Assembly (NCBI GenBank): GCA_036874045.1
Contig: CM072344.1
Coordinates: forward strand, 3,072,501-3,136,500
Source of the DNA: Cymodocea nodosa
Taxonomy: Eukaryota; Streptophyta; Magnoliopsida; Alismatales; Cymodoceaceae
Direction: 5' to 3'
Length of the DNA: 64,000 nt
Shown here: positions 35,476 to 46,600 of the stretch, in pieces
Position numbering within the stretch: position 1 is the stretch's first letter
Layout of the letters: every line of letters starts with the position of its first letter
Made by a program: the position numbers and the translations under genes
Notes under the pieces: model-generated
What the model was told of the DNA's origin: nothing
Database searches by the model: none
The model's input: only the letters and a program-made list of their open reading frames with translations

Positions 35476-37600
35476 AGAATATTGCATCTTATTTTATGCA
35501 TGCTTATATTCTGATGTCATGCATATATGTACGAGGGATGATACACATTATTTTTGAGATTTATGGCCATATACATATCTTCGTCCTAGCTCGTGTCTTC
35601 AAAATCTATATACATATGAGTTGGACCCGCTTATATTGGTCCCCAGATCATATATGCGCAGATGGGCCACTTTATTTAAGTCTGATTAGAAGTTTGACCT
35701 TCTTTTGAAACAACTAAAATGAACTGGGCCCAATAAATTCATTCACGGTCCACCATCACTTCATGATTTATTTATTTATTTATTTTCCAGCACATGGGGC
35801 ATTCTACCCTGGCCCAATTCTTTGAAGGCCCGGTCATCATTTCAATTTTTTATCCCTTTATTTCCAACATATGGGCTACTCCGTCCAGGTCCACTTACAG
35901 ATTTGATTTTTGAAAAAGTTAAAATGGGTCGTTCATTTAATATAACATGGGCCCAACAAGGCCCTCGACCATCTATGCAACATTGGCAAATCCACCGAGT
36001 AAAATTTGGTAAAACCACTTCCCCGCAAATCAAAGAGCTAGATCCCAAATGTGGTGACCTCACATTTTTGAAGTGAGTTAAGTTTTTATCTCAGTTACAA
36101 CAACAACCCACTAGATCCCAAAGCTTCTATAGAATAAAATGTTAGTTTCCTTTTTTTTTTTTTGAAATTGGTAGGAGTATATTGTCCTCTTGAAGGAGGG
36201 TATGAATCTATACATTCCCAACCATCTAAACTACTTAGAACGAAAAAAAATAATCACCTTGATTGGAGTACGTTGGAAATCAAACCAAGTCTTCACCACA
36301 CTTCAATCACTGACAATATTAGATAGAGGTGAGAGAAGGCTTTGCAAACGGGACCATGAAGCAAGTTGGATAGGCAGACCATGAAGACAATCCTTGAGGA
36401 ACTTGTCCATCCAGGAAAAGCCTCAAAGGTAAGCTGAACTATCAGATGATTCTAGTAGTGGATATTATAGGTTGCACCTTTTTGATGTGTGGATATAATT
36501 GACATAAAATATAATATTGTGGCATCCATCTACTCAACTTGAGTAAACCTGTACTAATTGTATCAACTATAATTGCGTTGCATTTCCCCAAGCACCTTAG
36601 GTCAATGTTAAGAGCACATAAGTACATGATTAGTACATAAGTTAATTCCCATATGTGTACTTGCATTGTGTAATTTATAGACAAATATACTACTTGCTAG
36701 TATACATTATCTTACTGATGATTATTAAATTTTAAAATATGTACTATGATAATTAATAATGTACCAAATGATAGGATATAATGTAATGTAAGCATTAACT
36801 TATTGATGATTAACATATCGAATTTTAATGTAATGTAATCACATTTCTTGATTAGATTACAAATTAAATTTGAGTTTTTAGTATTATAAATTTAAATATA
36901 AGAAATTAAATTCTTTGGCACATGCATCACTCAACTAATTAAACAATAGTTTAAATGATAAAAGTATTTCTTTATATAATCTTATAGTTAAGCTTACATT
37001 TGGTTACCAAATATTGTAATTTAATTAGGTAGTGTAATTTAAGTTTACAATGTTATATGTAGATTATGGCCGACTAAACAAGACCTAAGGTTATTGTCAA
37101 GAAGATCGGTTTACAATCAGTTCTTTCTTAAATTCTGTGTGTAGTTGGATAGCAGGAAAAAGTAATAAATGAAAAACTTAACTTTACTTTGCAATCTATA
37201 CTTAGAATAATTAATCAAACCAGAATACTGAATTACTAATTTACATGTTTATAAGTTTTGGGATCATCAAACAAACAAATGGAGTCCAAACTCCAATTCT
37301 AGGTAGGTTTAATTAGATTCATTCCGGATACATAATGTTAATAATTTCCACGTGCAACCAAGATGTTTAATTAGATTCCATCAGGACGTTCACTCTTGAA
37401 TAGTTACAGTGCTTGGACCCAATTATCATAAAAAACATTACTTAATTGCTTGGACTGAAACTGAAACAAGCATGATTAATTACTAGTAGAGAAACTAATT
37501 AACCAAGATAGCGTTAATTTAATTAATGCTAATGAATAAGTAATTTAATTAATTCTCATCCACACAAAAATTAAGTTCCCTTATTAGAAACGAATTATCT
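35476..37600. other. No recognised gene
   Basis: 35690-36080 has GGCCCA/GGGCC-rich pieces and a pair of overlapping opposite ORFs (35822-36076, 35842-36063) with no known family. 36170-36420 has a 64-codon ORF, unrecognised. 36990-37080 shows ACATTTGGTTACCAAAT and GACTAAACAAGACC, suggestive of a small MITE end. The rest is AT-rich. Confidence 0.4.
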
Positions 37601-37626
37601 GCTTTGCGTTGTGGAATTATTGTGCA

Positions 37627-37744
37627 GCCTCATATTCTAAGTTTAGTCAATTATTTCCTTACTATGAAGTCATCGATCGATTCCTTTTCCCCACTCATCA
37701 TCCAGACCACAAATTAATTAATCTGGCCGACGAGATTTTCTCAG
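37627..37744 (+). pseudogene. Possible orphan host exon
   Basis: An open frame (SYSKFSQLFPYYEVID, then RFLFPTHHPDHKLINLADEI) is bounded by TTGTGCAG on the left and CAG/GTATCG on the right. These look like a splice acceptor and donor. The peptide has ordinary protein composition, unlike the shadow ORFs nearby. I do not recognise the family. No matching neighbouring exons were found; the copia at 38516-43640 would lie in the following intron if the gene continues. Confidence 0.3.
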
Positions 37745-37812
37745 GTATCGTTAATTATTGCTATCATTTTCTTTTGTTTTCTGATAATATTGTTATTATT
37801 TTGATAATCTAA

Positions 37813-38510
37813 TAAACTATTAACTCGCCCCTTCATATTTTTTTGATAATCTACATGATCAAAACTTTAAAGAAAATTACGCGTCGTTCATGATCAAATG
37901 AAAGATTAGTTTGCCCCTGCATTATTGCCTTAGACATTTTCTACTCACACATCATAAAAGAAAATTAGCAATAGCTTCTTGTATGTCATTAAGATTCATA
38001 TTTTCTTACATGCCATTAAAAAATATTTGTTTTGCTTTGATATCTTTAATGCTACTCTTGATATATTACTCATAAGAATATTTTAGTAAAAATTAAAAAA
38101 AAATTTGATTGCATGTAAGTAGATATAAATTTTCTTAATAATATACAAATAATTATTAAACTTTCATGATAGGTAGGTGAAAAAACCCCTTGTTAATTTT
38201 ACCCCCACCATGTCATCGTCTTCTTCTTCTTCTTCGTAGACGGATGGAAAGAACAAATTTTCTTCTATTGCTTTAATTATAATCTTCTCTTTTATTACAC
38301 ATATATAATTACCATATTTGCATTAACTCTTTCATAATTGATTTTATTTTTAAACGTGTTTAACCTTTTACATCCGTTTGAACAAAAGGACAATAAAATA
38401 AAACCAAAATCAAATTTTTGAGACTTTCCAGTGGTTTAAATTTTCAATTGACCCATAGTACAAAGAATTTACTGGAGAGTATACACAATTAACTTTTAAA
38501 ATAAAATTCA
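37813..38510. other. AT-rich, no gene
   Basis: Nothing coding. A (TTC)n run of about 18 bases lies at 38220. Confidence 0.5.
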
Positions 38511-38515
38511 TCCTC
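38511..38515. repeat. Target-site duplication, left
   Basis: TCCTC here is repeated at 43641-43645, flanking the copia element on both sides. Confidence 0.9.
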
Positions 38516-38706
38516 TGTCGGACTACGCGTTTTGGGGGTTTCGATGGATTATTCCAGGTGTTTTTTATACTTTGTGTTATTCACCTCTATTTATAGCATT
38601 TGGAGGATTAACAACCTCCACCATCTCCGCCCCCAACTTCCTCCTTAATTTTCGGTAACCACCGAAATTTGAATTTGAAACTTGGTCTTTTTGACCAATT
38701 CCAACA
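38516..38706 (-). mobile_element. 3' LTR of the copia element
   Basis: 191 bases, TG...CA, aligned end to end with 43449-43640. By eye there are about nine substitutions and two small length differences between the two LTRs. It is followed on the plus strand by TCTCCCACTT, the complement of the polypurine tract. Confidence 0.9.
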
Positions 38707-38716
38707 TCTCCCACTT
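38707..38716 (-). other. Polypurine tract
   Basis: The minus strand reads AAGTGGGAGA directly before the 3' LTR start TGTTGGAATT, the plus-strand priming site of reverse transcription. Confidence 0.85.
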
Positions 38717-38784
38717 GGTCACAAAGACAAACTATATTCTTTTTAATTCCGCTCCCACTACTCGTAGGTAGTACAATTTCAATA

Positions 38785-41700
38785 TTACTCGTGAGAATAT
38801 TCCATGTTTCCATTATCCATATAAATGTTCCTTAATCCCATTAAGTTTACAAACTTAATGTACTTTTCCGCTAGTATTACTTTTGTCAAAGAATCAGCTA
38901 TCATATCTTCTGTAGGGATATAACTCAATTTTATTTCCTCATTTCCTACAATATCACGAGTATAGTGATAATGTATGTTTATATGCCGTCCTTTTGTTGT
39001 ATTTGCACCACTATATACAAGACTTATTGTTGCTTGGTTATCACAATACATTTCTATTAGACCATTTATTAAGTTTAGATTCAAATCATTTATGAATCTT
39101 CTGATCCAAACTGCATGTGATGCGGCTGTACTACAGGCAACATATTCAGCTTCCTATGTGTATTTTGCTACACACCCTTGCTTCTTACTTCCCCAAGATA
39201 TGGCTGCCCCTCCAAAGATGAATACATGTCCTGAAGTAGACTTCCCATCATCTTTATCACCACCTAAATCTACATCTGTATAACCAAGCACTTCAAGCTC
39301 ATCTGCTTGATAAGTCAATTTATGGTGCAAAGTTCCTTTTATATATTTCAAAATTCTTTTGACAGCTTCCCAATGTTTTGTTCCGAGATTACTTTGATAC
39401 CTACTTACAATACCTACAGCATATGCTAAGTCTGGTCTTGTACACAACATAGCATACATCAAACTTCCAACCACTTGGGCATAAGGTGCTCTTAAATGTT
39501 CCTTCCCTTTCCCAGGACATTGGTCCTTACTTAACTTTTTCCCTAAAATATAAGGTGTGGGAGCTAAGGTACAATTTTCCATTCCAAACCTTTTTAACAC
39601 CATTTGCAGGTATCTTTCCTGATTTATACTCAATGTTCTTGATTTTCGATCTCTTAAGATTTGAATTCCAAGAACATAGGATGCTTCCCCCATGTCCTTC
39701 ATTTCAAATTTTCTACTAAGTTCTTCCTTTGTTTCATTCAACATGTCAGCATTATTTCCAGCAAGTAAAATGTCATCCACATACAAGGATAATATAATGA
39801 AATTACTCCCACTATTCCTGACATGTACACAGTAATCTAATCTGTTTGAAACAAATCCCATTATGACAATTATATCATGAAACTTATGATACCATTGTCT
39901 AGATGCTTGTTTTAAACCATATATTGACTTCTTCAATTTGCACACTTTTTCCTCATGTCCTTCCACCTGAAATCCTTCAGGTTGTAACATGTAGATTTCT
40001 TCCTGCAGGTCTCCATTTAGAAATGCAGTTTTTACATCCATTTGATGTAATTCCAAATCTAAATGTGCAACTATAGCCAATATAATTCTTATTGATGCGA
40101 ATTTAGCAACTGGAGAATATGTTTCATGAAAGTCAATTCCCGGTTTCTGTGTATAACCTTTAGCAACTAAACGGGCCTTATATTTTTCAATAGACCCATC
40201 AACCTTTAACTTTTTTCGGAATATCCACTTACACCCTATAGCTTTCCTTTCTTTAGGTAGATCACATAATTCCCACACATGATTCCATTTCATGGAATCA
40301 ATCTCATCATTCATGGCATCCAACCATAAATCTTTTTCATGAGATTCGACGACATCCATGTATGTCACGGGTTCCATGTGATTTTCCTCCATGTCTATCA
40401 TTAAACAGGAAAGCTCACAGGAATACAAATGGTAGTCATCCATCCATGTTGGCTGATGTCTCATCCTTTTGTTGCTAATAGGTAAATCCGGTTCTCTATC
40501 TTCTCCATTTCTATTGTTCTCTTCAATTCCATTTATAGGCTCATTTTGGATTTCTCCCATGATTTCCATGGGTTCACGATTGTTTTCATCAGCAATTTCC
40601 ATAGGTTCATCTATATTTTCAATGTTTCCTTCTTCTTCAACTCTAGGGTCATTTTCCAAGATATTATTGAAATAGTCATCATTTACCACAAATGTTGGCT
40701 CATGTTCCTTTCCTATTTCTTCCTTTTCATTTAGATTTTCTAGGAAAGTGGCATCCCTATATTCAATAATTCCCTTTTCTTTACTATAGAACCTATAACC
40801 GAAAGAATTTTCACAATAGCCTATAAACCTACATTTAAGAGTCTTTGATTTTAACTTATCCCTTAATTGTTCAGGAATAAGTACATGGGCTATAGATCCC
40901 CATTTTCTTAAATGATATAAATTGGGCTTAGTTCCAGTCCATAATTCATAAGGTATGTTAGGTATAGACTTGGAGGGTATTCTATTTAATACATAATTTG
41001 CTGTCATCAATACTTCTCCCCAAAAAACTTTGGAGAGACCTGAATGTGAAAACATGCACCTAACAGAATTCATAAGAGTTCTGTTCTTTCTTTCCACCAC
41101 ACCATTTTGTTGTGGTGTATAAGGCATTGTAGTTTGTCTTTTAATTCCATGCATTTCACAAAACATTTTAAATTCTTTAGAATTATATTCCCCTCCCCTA
41201 TCTGACCTTAACATCTTAATCCTTCTTCCAAGCTGTTTTTCTACTTCCAACTTATATTTCTTAAAACAATTCAATACTTGACTTTTATGACTTATTAGAT
41301 AAATGTAAGCATATCTTGAAAAATCATCTATAAAAGTCACAAAATATTCTTTGTCATCATGAGTTTTAATACTTAATGGACCACACACATCAGAATGAAT
41401 CAACCCCAATAATTCATCTGATCTATATCCCTTACCAAAAGATTTCTTAGTCATTTTCCCAACTAAGCAATGTTGACATTTATTTAATTCCATGTCTTTA
41501 ATTTCAGGCAACATGTTCAATTTTATCAATTGTTGTATTTTAGATTTATTAATATGTACTAACCTTAAATGCCACAAATCAATATCAGATAAACAACACT
41601 CAACATAATCAGAAACTATTTCATTTATTTCATTAGCAACGATAGAAAGTTTAAACAAATCATGTTCAAGTACAAAAATTCCCATAGCAAAGATCTTTTT

Positions 41701-42876
41701 GTCTTTTCCTATGGATACACATTTATTGTAAAATCGAACTTCCAAATTATTCTTCAAAAGAGTGCCTACGGATATTAAATTCCGCCTTATGCCAGGTGCA
41801 TAGAGGACGTCTTTCAAGATCATAATGTTGTCTCTCAAGTCCAAACGATATGTGCCAATATCTTCCACATCTAAATAAGTATTGTTTCCCATATAGATGC
41901 GTTGTTGTCCAGGACTCAACTCTTTAAATGAGTCAAGTCCCTTTTTCGTTTTGGCAATGTGCCTTGTGGCACCAGAATCAACCCACCATTCGTTTGAACT
42001 AGGGACTACAACATTATTGCATTCCATAACTCTCACGAAGGTTCTTTTGTTCTTTATGTTCGACTCCGAGGTTCCACCTTTATTTCCATCCTTGTTGGGA
42101 CAATGTGCCCTAAAATGACCAAATTGGCCACAAGCATGGCAAGATCCTTGTGCTTTCTTTCCACGTGCTTGATTTTGCTTGAAGTTGTTCTTGTTTGGTC
42201 CATTTCTTCTTTTGTTGCCTTTTTCAAATCTCTGCTTTTGAAATATGGCATTGGCTTCTTCCAAATGAGATTCATGTTGCCTCCGACTGATTATTATTTC
42301 CTGTTCAATACCCAACCTAGTTGGCAATTCAGATAATTGTAGTGGGGTAGACCTAAGAGATGTGGTAACCATATCATAACTGTGTGGCAAACTATTCAAT
42401 ATGGTTGCTATTTGCAATTTTTCTGGTATAGGAGTTCCTGCAGTAGCTAAGTCTTTTGCCATTACCATCATATTATTTACATGTTCCACTACACTTTGTT
42501 CCTCTAGCATCCTGCAAGAGTTATATTTCTGAAGGAGCAACTGTGTGTTCATTTCAGTTGCTTTATTATATTTTTCTTTCAAAGCATTCCATAGTGTATA
42601 AGCATTAGTATATGTTTCATAGCATTTTACAAGACAATCTTCCATGAACATGAACATTAAATTTTTCGCCTTTTTATCATCTTTCCTCCATTGATTTACT
42701 CTTTTTATTTCCACTTCAGAAGCGTTTTCACTTATTTCTGGAGGATGCGAACCTATTACATGTTCAATATCTTCATATTCTAATGCTTGATATATTTTCC
42801 GATACCACATCTCATAATTTACCCCATTTAACTTATCCATCCTTGCCAACTCAGTTGTAAACATCTTCGAAACCAT
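38785..42876 (-). CDS. Ty1/copia gag-pol polyprotein, nearly whole
   Basis: The long ORF from 42876 has 1240 codons. In order: UBN2-type gag (about residues 10-215: [27 protein letters not shown]); CCHC zinc knuckle [14 protein letters not shown] (about 246-259); protease [11 protein letters not shown] (about 297-307); GAG-pre-integrase with an HxxxC-type end near [19 protein letters not shown]; integrase ([53 protein letters not shown]); RT ([49 protein letters not shown] near 1030); and the start of RNase H. The RNase H end ([38 protein letters not shown]) lies at 38785-39084. The element looks nearly whole, with about one break. Its lineage within copia is not certain to me. Confidence 0.95.
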
Positions 42877-43158
42877 ACTTATATCTATAATCGAAATTAC
42901 TTTCCAATTTCAATAAATAATTACCTTATGAATAAAAATTCAAATATTAAATTTAAAATTTCAAAAATTCTGAAAAACTATTTGAATTCAAATTTCAAAA
43001 TTCAAAAATCAAATTTAAATTTCAAAATTTCAATTTTCAAATTTTAAAAATATTTAAATTTCCAAATTCAAATTCAAATTACAAATATTATCCAATATAA
43101 TATAATATAATATAATATATTATAATATTTTATCAAAAGGGGGAGATAACGAATGTCT

Positions 43159-43434
43159 CTAACCCAATTGCCCGAGGGCGGAAGATCGGCGATCCGGGTG
43201 TGCGCGAGTTGCGGAGGTGCGCGCAGGCTGCGGAGGTGGGTGCAGGCTGCAGAGGTGCGCACGGGCTGCGGAGGTGCACGCATCGGTAGAGCTGCATGCA
43301 GGTGCGTGCACGGGCGGCAGGACCGGCGGACACGCGGGCAGCGGGACCGGTGGACACACAGGCGACGGGACTGGCAGACGTGTGGGCGGCGAGATCGGCG
43401 GACGTGCGGGCGGCGGAACTAGCGGACGCTGCCT
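43159..43434. repeat. GC-rich minisatellites in the copia leader
   Basis: Four 19-bp units of the type GCGGAGGTGCGCGCAGGCT run from 43211 to 43286. About five units of roughly 24 bases (GCGGGACCGGCGGACACGC type) run from about 43312 to 43434. This GC-rich block lies between the PBS and the gag start, in an otherwise AT-rich element. ORFs on both strands across it (43074-43582) are composition artefacts. Confidence 0.85.
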
Positions 43435-43447
43435 GGCTCTGATACCA
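43435..43447 (-). other. Copia primer-binding site
   Basis: The minus strand reads TGGTATCAGAGCC, the canonical plant copia site pairing with the initiator Met-tRNA 3' end. It lies one base inside the 5' LTR. Confidence 0.95.
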
Positions 43448-43448
43448 C

Positions 43449-43640
43449 TGATGAACTGCACGTTTTGGGGGCTCCGATGGTGGATTATTCCAGGTGTTTT
43501 TTATACTGTGTTATTCACCTCTATTTATAGCATTTGGAAGATTAACAACCTCCACCATCTCCGCCCCCAACTTCCTCCTTAATTTTCGGTAACCACCGGA
43601 ATTTGAATTTGAAACTTGGTCTTTTTGACCAATTCCAACA
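43449..43640 (-). mobile_element. 5' LTR of the copia element
   Basis: 192 bases, TG...CA, next to the PBS on one side and the TCCTC target duplication on the other. The short LTR length is at the low end for plant copia elements. TATTTATAG at about 43520 may be part of the promoter region, read on the minus strand as CTATAAATA. Confidence 0.9.
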
Positions 43641-43645
43641 TCCTC
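43641..43645. repeat. Target-site duplication, right
   Basis: TCCTC, identical to 38511-38515. Confidence 0.9.
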
Positions 43646-46600
43646 CACATTTTAGACTATTAGGTTATGCCATTTTTCATCAGATACTCCCAAATAGCTA
43701 GAAATGAACTTTACTCACTAATAATGATTTTTCTCATTCCTGAAATTTAGTTTAAAGTTGATTGTAGGTGAAATTCTAAACAAATTTTTGTTTATGTATT
43801 ATTTTGAAAAAGAAGCTTCTAGATTATCGAGCATTTCTTTTTATAATTTTTAAAATTTTTTCCATCTGGCATGAACAATAACCAAATAGTTACAGACAAA
43901 TGAACACCGATCGTTTAGGTTAGAGATCTTAATAAAATAATAGCAAATGAAGTATGCCGTTATCTTCAACATTAAATAATATTATGACTGTTACATACTT
44001 TAGATAGATATCAATCTATCCAACGCACCGTGTGCATATACATCTATATATATATATATATATTGAAGCCTTGTTTGAAACGTAACAGATGGCTTGCTTG
44101 CTTGCAGTAGTCAATTGTTTACAAACCACAAAGGGCAAGTATATTTGGGTATATTCCTCCACTCTCCTTCACTCTCAACTCCCCTTTCGGAAGATATCTG
44201 ATCTCAGCACACAGCACACAACACAAATACAACACTTGTGCTGAAAGATGGGCGTCATCGATGTTCCGAGAAAGTTATATATTCTCCAAAAGCCATCGCT
44301 TTCACAACATGCACCCACGGTGGGAAATTAAGCTTGTCTCTTCAGTACTTGATTTGCATGTAATAATCAATCGTAATAAACATATATGTACGTAAAAGAA
44401 GTCCGAAAATATCAAGAATTACTGGAAGCATATAAAGTTCTAATTAAAGATGTACATAAGGCTGCCTTGGTATGGATGGCCAACTACACTTGTTCAACAC
44501 CCTCAACCGTAAACACTCCAATAAATTTGGAATTACAGTATCTAATTAACCTCATAGCTTGATCTGCTGACTAATATAAGCACCGGGAAAACTCAATCAA
44601 GCACAATCTAATCGATCGTCTCTACCATTTTGTAGGTCCATGGAGGCTCTCAACCGGTTCAAATACATCAAGTCAACAAGCTAGTCTAAACCTATGAAGT
44701 TTACTAAATATATAGAACAGATTAATATATGGATTACATAATTATTTAAAACACCAAACTTAATTACATCTACCACAATAAATAAAAAAGATTATATAGT
44801 TAGATCTGCAAACCCAACTTCTTCAGTCAAAATCTGTACTACCATATATATATTAGTCTATTATTTAAAAAGAGAGAGAGAAAGTGCTTATAGTTGATCA
44901 TCTGAAAAATTCCACACATATTTAATTAAATTTAACAAGCAATTATCTAACATCAAGATAAAAAAAAGCAAGGAGAACATACATAAGAGAGAGAAATTTT
45001 GAAAGTAGACAGCTGCATCGATGTGAAGATTAAGGAGCAACAGAGAATAAATGTGGAGAAACATATTACGTTTCTGTAAAGAGTTTGCACATACAACATT
45101 TGATTTACTGGCACAAACAGCTGTGGGTGCTTGATTTGATGCAGCGAGGAATTCGCATCTTGTTTTCTTTCACGACATAAATATTCGAGTCCATCTTGAA
45201 TACTCGTTAAGATTAACCTCAAGTCTCCATCGTGTTATCTCCTCCAAAGCAGCTGTATTTTATTATTTATTTAACTTATCCGTGACGTGGTGGCTCTCGA
45301 GGGTTAGCACCAGCTAAAAAGTTTCGACGTTATTGAAGTGATATTTCCAAGGCCTCATTGCTTGTTTACACCATTAACCAACGATAATGAAAGTCATCGA
45401 GACTTGTCTGTGATCGAAAAAATATTTCAGGAAGGTACGTATTAACAGGCTACATGTAAAATTAACATTAGATTAACGTACGTACGGTTGCATGCAAGTG
45501 AATATTTTTTTATATTTTAGACTGCGGGACTACGAATACGTGATGATGGTGAATATTCGGTCGGTGCCAACCTACCGTCGGCGGTCCCTCACCTCTGTGA
45601 TCCAGATTGCACTCCTGGCATTTGAGATATTATATATCGATCCTTCTGTTTTTTAAATTCATGGTACTGGATAAATTATAGCACCATGTCTCTGATTAGG
45701 GTTGCATCATGTATGTGGTTGTGTTTCTTTAGGTGTTTAGAAGAATCTTCGGGCTAGACGTGTACAGAAGAGTACCTGTTAGCCGTTAGGTATTTTTGGT
45801 CAAATTAAACTCATCTCTTCTCTTTAAGTATTTGCCCTTTTTTTTAATCTTTTCAACCAAACTTTTGCCAAGTCAACAACACGTGACAATTTTTTATTGA
45901 TCGTTATTTCTAACACTAACATTATGAACCAATCGTATGATGATACTGCTATTATTATTGGAACAAGCTACAGATCAAAGAAATCTAATCTCTAGATTGA
46001 AAATTATTAAGATTTGATCATACTATTATTATTTGATGCAAATCTACCTTTGGTGCCTACATATTTAATTTTTCATTCTAGATCTAATCATTGGATCTAC
46101 ATGAAGTTTTAGTATTTGAAGCTCACTTAATGAGTTTTCCAACACTTTTTTCAAATCTAAAATCCAACCAGTAGATAAAAAGATCCAAATCTACAAACAC
46201 TACCTTATAGCTTTGACTATCCAAACTATATACTTGCTAGAACTTATTTTTTTACATGCAATGTATTCATAATAATTTTCACCTGATATTTTTCTATTAG
46301 CATACACTCTGCAAGCTTTCAAATGCAACTTGTGTCATGTTTTTTCAATTTGTATCTGAGGAGATATGATTTTCTAAGATAGGATCATAGCATGTTATAT
46401 TTCTATCAAAGTTATAACTAAGCTTGAGATTTCATCTCTTAGTTTCTCCTAACCTAGCAAACATCCACATAGTTTTATATTTTTCTCTGATAGAAATTTG
46501 AGTTAGCTTTCAAATGAGGCTTTAACAACTCAAATCCATGCTTTCTTCAAGGAGAAAATTCTCCCAAATTAGGGTATGTACTTTGTCTAATAACTAAAAG

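Larger units (their letters stand above)
38516..43640 (-). mobile_element. Ty1/copia element, near complete (5.1 kb)
   Basis: Both LTRs, the 5-bp target duplication, PBS, PPT and a long gag-pol ORF are present. LTR divergence of about 5 percent by eye would mean an insertion on the order of one to two million years ago on commonly used plant LTR clocks. The size and parts fit an autonomous copia element. It is the youngest-looking element in the window. Confidence 0.95.

Noticed and set aside
43074-43582. Overlapping C/R/P/G-rich ORFs near the copia leader
   Set aside because: They arise from GC-rich minisatellites; the repeat, not a protein, explains them.
44249-44329. Short ORF opening MGVIDVPRK after a leader-like stretch
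   Set aside because: Only about 27 codons, no clear splice donor at its end and no recognised family; not enough for a gene call.
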